DNA from: Primorskyibacter flagellatus
Lineage (GTDB): Bacteria > Pseudomonadota > Alphaproteobacteria > Rhodobacterales > Rhodobacteraceae
Direction of reading: 5' to 3'
NCBI RefSeq assembly: GCF_900176485.1
Contig: NZ_FWYD01000014.1
Span: 1 to 64,000 of the forward strand
Length of the DNA: 64,000 nucleotides
Part shown: piece by piece, positions 60,966-64,000 of the stretch
How the letters are laid out: every line of letters begins with the position of its first letter
How positions within the stretch are numbered: the stretch's first letter is position 1
The notes under the pieces: model-generated
What the model saw: the letters and a program-made list of their open reading frames with translations, nothing else
What the model was told of the DNA's origin: nothing
Databases searched by the model: none
Translations under genes and position numbers: made by a program

Positions 60966-63900
60966 TCAGTAATCCCGCTCGAAATAGATGCCCAACCCGG
61001 TATCGCCATCCGACGACACGCTGCCCCGCGCAGTGATTGACGGGGTGATGCTGAGGTTCAGGTTCACCTCGCTATCACCCGACGCATCGACCGTCACATC
61101 CGTATAGATGTTTTCCGAGATATACTTGCCCAATCGCAGCCCGGCATTGCCCTCTTCGTCGGTGGTCACGTCCAGATCATCAACGCCAAAGCCCATTCGC
61201 AGCCGGTCCATGATGCCATCCCCGCCGCGCCCGACAAGCGTGTTGATCGCCGATGCAATCTGCAAGGCTTGAAACGCCGAAATCTCGGACATGTCACGCC
61301 CGAACAGAAGCTGGGCAAGGATGTCCTCTTCGGGCAGGTCCGGCGTCGAGGTAATCGTAACTTCGGGCTCAGAGGCCAGCCCCTCGATGATGAACCGCAC
61401 GGTCACATCGCCTGAGTCAGTCTCGGCCACGACCCGCAGATACGGATCGAAATCGCCCAGAAGCTGCGCTGATGCTTCGGTTATGTCCAACCGTTTTCCC
61501 AAGATATTGAACCGGCCCCGCACGAGGTCAAATTCGCCCTGCGGCACGACATTCGTGGTGGTTCCCGTCAGGCGCAACTCTCCGCCCAGTTCGGCATCCA
61601 ACCCGCGCCCACGCACGAAAATCCTTGCAGGCGCACGGATCAGCAGGTCCAGCGGATAAGACGCACCCGCAGAGGCTGTGCCGGAAGACGACCCACCAGC
61701 CCCGGCATCCTCTTTGCCCGCGCGATTGAGCGTGGCACGCACATCTCGGGGCGCATTGACGTGGTGCAGACCGAACACGCTGCCCGATGGTCCCATGCCC
61801 GTATCGGCCACGCGCAGTTCCACCGAATTCAGTATCAGTTCACCTGCGATCAGGGCACCGCCCGTCAGTGGCCCGCGCATGGTGATGTTGCCATCGGCCT
61901 TGGCCTCATAGAGGCCCGGCTTGACCAGATCCAGCCCGTTCAGCGCCAGCGCCAGATCGGCGGGATAGGACGGCGTCAGCGTGATTGCCCCGCCCAGCCG
62001 CAGCCGTCCGCCCGAAGACAGATTGCCGTTGAAATCAAGGTTGGCACGCCCGCCGCCCAGATTTACCGCGCCAGAGATGCCGGTGATCGACAGCCCGGCA
62101 CTTGGCACCACCACCTGAGCGCTGCTCAGCGACGCGCGCCCAGACAGCGATTGCAACGCCAGTGGCCCGTTGATGCCGATGTCGAAATCCACCGCGCCGG
62201 AAATCAGGTTCGGGGCGGCGAGGCTGCTGACCAGCCCCAGCGGTGCATTGCCGCGCACCGTCAAGTTGGCGCGCGCATTGGCGACGTCATATTGCCCGTC
62301 AATATCGGCGGCGATGCCCCCCGGCCCGGTCGCGCTGACATCCACCGTATAAGGCCCGCCCGATGCGCTGATCAAACCGCTGGCCGTCGCCCGGCCCGAG
62401 AAATCCGCCGCGTATAGTCCGATGTCGCGCAAGGCTGCGGAAAACCGCAGACGGCTGCGCTCTGACGACAGCGATCCGGTCAGATCCGCCGTCAGTTCCG
62501 GCGTTGCGATTTCCAGTTGATCGAAGACAAAGGTGCCGCTTTCGCGCCGCAGCGTGGTTTCAAACGTGCTGCGCCCGACAAGCAGCTTGTCAGCCTCGGC
62601 AATTCCTGTGCGCAGAGACTGGCCAACGACGCTGGCCGTCGCGTTCAGATCGCCCGATGCCAGATAGGTGCCCGATCCGTCCAGTTGCACGCCGCCGCCG
62701 ATGGGACGTCCGGCGATCTGCGCATAGGCCGACAGGTCCTGCACCTGCGCGCTGCCCTCTGCGGTGACAGAAACCAGCGCCAGTGCGTCGGTGATGGCCG
62801 TTCCGCGCGCGCTAAGCTGCGCGGCACCCGGCCCCTCGCCGTTTACATCGAACACCCAGTCGTCACCGGTCTGTGTGACCGTGCCGCTAATCCGGGCAGC
62901 GCCGCTAAGCTGGCCGTCAAGACGGCTTGCATCCGGTGCGATCAGCGTGAACCGCCCTGCGCTGTTGCCATCGATCAGCGTGCCGTCGGCGTCAAGCCGC
63001 AGCCCGTCGGCGTCGATCTTCGCACTTTCCAGCGTCAGGCCCGTTTCATCCTGGCGCGCAACCACGGCAAGCGTCGCAGGCCCCGCGAACAGCCGGTCGA
63101 AATTCTGCTGCCCGATGGCCAGATCGCGCGTGGTGCCATTGGCCTCGACGTTGAAATGCTGCGTTTCAGGCTCAAAGCGGCCATCGACGGTCAGGGTCGC
63201 GGCCCCCGCCAATGGGCGACCCGCGATCTCGGCAAAGGCGGCCAGATCACCGGCTTGCAATTCGCCATTTCCGGACAGTGCCACCAGCGCCCCGTTCAGC
63301 GTTTCTGCCCTGCCTTTGGCTGCGATTGTGGCATCGCCCGGCCCCGCGCCATCAACGTCGAAATCCCAATTGTCTTCGGTCTGCTTGAACGTCCCCGACA
63401 GGCGCGCTGGCCCTTGCAGGCGCGGCTCTATCAGCCCGGCATTTGCCGTGACCAACGAGAATTGACCGGCGCTGTCGCCAGTGGCAAGGGTGCCGCTGGC
63501 CTCCAGCTTTGTGCCGTTCGCGTCGATGACAAAATTGTTCAGCGTGACCCCGCCCTCATCACGCAGGGCGGATAGCGACAACGCCGCCTCACCGGCAAAC
63601 AGCCGGTCGAAATTGTCCTGCCCCAGCGCCAGATCGGTGGTCGTGCCGTTTGCCGTCAGGTTGAATCCGCGCGAAATCGCCGAGACCCGCCCCGCGATCT
63701 GCAATTGCGCGGACCCATCCAGCGGTTGTCCGACAAGCGGTGCAAACCGGCCAAGATCATTTGCCGACAGCGCGATATTGCCCGATATATCCGTCTCGAC
63801 CGCGCCCTCGACCGAGGCAACCGTCGCGTCGCCGTTCAGCATGTAATCGGCACCGTTCAGGCGGATCGCGCTGAGATTCAGCGGATTGCCTTCGGTATAA

Positions 63901-64000
63901 TCAAAACTCACATCACCGCTCAGGTCCGCCCCTACCGCAGCGGCCAGCGCCTCGTCAGAGAAACCCAAGCCCCCGATCTTGAGGTTCAGATCGCCCAGCA
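60966..64000 (-). CDS. tamB: TamB-type translocation and assembly protein (5' end outside window)
   Basis: The C-terminal ~1,010 residues of a TamB/DUF490 protein, open to the window edge. TamB spans the periplasm with TamA in outer-membrane protein assembly or lipid transport. The visible part has many beta-strand repeats of about 110-150 residues (for example repeated NFDRLFAGEAALSL/NFDRLFAGPATLAV blocks and GPGDATIAAKGRA-like units), then the conserved C-terminal domain: GELRLTGTTTNVVPQGEF, GRFNILGKRLDITEA, ITSTPDLPEEDILAQLLFG and a final RDY. No stop or definite start appears before position 64000, so the start lies outside. Confidence 0.9.
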   Translation of the reverse strand, partial: LGDLNLKIGGLGFSDEALAAAVGADLSGDVSFDYTEGNPLNLSAIRLNGADYMLNGDATVASVEGAVETDISGNIALSANDLGRFAPLVGQPLDGSAQLQIAGRVSAISRGFNLTANGTTTDLALGQDNFDRLFAGEAALSLSALRDEGGVTLNNFVIDANGTKLEASGTLATGDSAGQFSLVTANAGLIEPRLQGPARLSGTFKQTEDNWDFDVDGAGPGDATIAAKGRAETLNGALVALSGNGELQAGDLAAFAEIAGRPLAGAATLTVDGRFEPETQHFNVEANGTTRDLAIGQQNFDRLFAGPATLAVVARQDETGLTLESAKIDADGLRLDADGTLIDGNSAGRFTLIAPDASRLDGQLSGAARISGTVTQTGDDWVFDVNGEGPGAAQLSARGTAITDALALVSVTAEGSAQVQDLSAYAQIAGRPIGGGVQLDGSGTYLASGDLNATASVVGQSLRTGIAEADKLLVGRSTFETTLRRESGTFVFDQLEIATPELTADLTGSLSSERSRLRFSAALRDIGLYAADFSGRATASGLISASGGPYTVDVSATGPGGIAADIDGQYDVANARANLTVRGNAPLGLVSSLAAPNLISGAVDFDIGINGPLALQSLSGRASLSSAQVVVPSAGLSITGISGAVNLGGGRANLDFNGNLSSGGRLRLGGAITLTPSYPADLALALNGLDLVKPGLYEAKADGNITMRGPLTGGALIAGELILNSVELRVADTGMGPSGSVFGLHHVNAPRDVRATLNRAGKEDAGAGGSSSGTASAGASYPLDLLIRAPARIFVRGRGLDAELGGELRLTGTTTNVVPQGEFDLVRGRFNILGKRLDITEASAQLLGDFDPYLRVVAETDSGDVTVRFIIEGLASEPEVTITSTPDLPEEDILAQLLFGRDMSEISAFQALQIASAINTLVGRGGDGIMDRLRMGFGVDDLDVTTDEEGNAGLRLGKYISENIYTDVTVDASGDSEVNLNLSITPSITARGSVSSDGDTGLGIYFERDY

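Overview
The window looks like a chromosomal segment of a marine alphaproteobacterium of the order Rhodobacterales (Roseobacter group). Evidence: high GC throughout; a TRAP-type sialic acid transporter; the Lrp - cysG - DUF2849 - cysI - cysH - DUF934 sulfate assimilation order; a GTTC-N7-GTTC (alphaproteobacterial LexA) box in front of mmcB; a tRNA-His without a templated G-1 and with A73/U72, as known from some alphaproteobacteria; and a secreted protein ending in a VPLPA-CTERM sorting signal. No plasmid or phage structural genes and no CRISPR array are visible.

Layout. 1-4.2 kb: end of an integrated island next to tRNA-Ser(GGA), with a P4-type integrase beside the tRNA, a second tyrosine recombinase, an excisionase-like protein and a zinc-ribbon HTH protein. 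4.9-14.4 kb: a complete sialic acid catabolic locus. nanR-siaP-siaQ-siaM-nanE-nanK-nagB-nagA read leftward with start/stop overlaps almost throughout; nanA-nanM read rightward from the same control region. Mutarotase (NanM), TRAP transporter, lyase (NanA), kinase (NanK), epimerase (NanE), deacetylase (NagA) and deaminase (NagB) together give sialate to fructose-6-phosphate. 14.9-17.7 kb: a metallo-beta-lactamase-fold protein with an altered metal motif, a flavin aromatic hydroxylase and a DUF2783 protein. 18-23 kb: tRNA-His, LexA-controlled mmcB, a long irregular hairpin resembling 6S RNA, a membrane coiled-coil protein paired with a periplasmic ClpP-like protease, and a formylglycine-generating enzyme.

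23.2-29 kb: assimilatory sulfate reduction with a divergent Lrp/AsnC regulator, ending in ferredoxin-NADP reductase, the likely electron source for CysI. 29.2-30.8 kb: an alanine-rich anchored protein divergent from infC, which appears to start at ATA. 30.9-37.5 kb: leftward molybdenum-hydroxylase (CO dehydrogenase type) maturation genes (MoxR ATPase, VWA protein, XdhC, molybdopterin-binding protein) interrupted by a large acidic OmpA-family protein; the catalytic coxMSL genes are not here. 37.7-43.5 kb: five tightly packed genes: three DUF2/92-like glycosyltransferases (one fused to a degenerate sulfotransferase-like domain), a sulfotransferase and an FkbM methyltransferase, probably building a sulfated and methylated glycan. 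43.7-47.1 kb: pyrC, pyrE, dnaB, then tRNA-Val(TAC) and a cytochrome P450.

48.8-55.4 kb: a dipeptide ABC operon (dppA, M24 prolidase-like peptidase, dppBCDF), followed by a class IV aminotransferase. 57-60.7 kb: a fusion of an APH/Kdo-kinase-like domain to a KpsS-like capsule domain, a VOC protein and the VPLPA-CTERM protein. The right edge cuts a tamB gene, whose C-terminal ~1,010 residues are present.

Starts were moved from the longest open frame where a Shine-Dalgarno sequence, a signal peptide or operon overlap argued for another codon. All functional names rest on motifs read by eye; no database search was possible.
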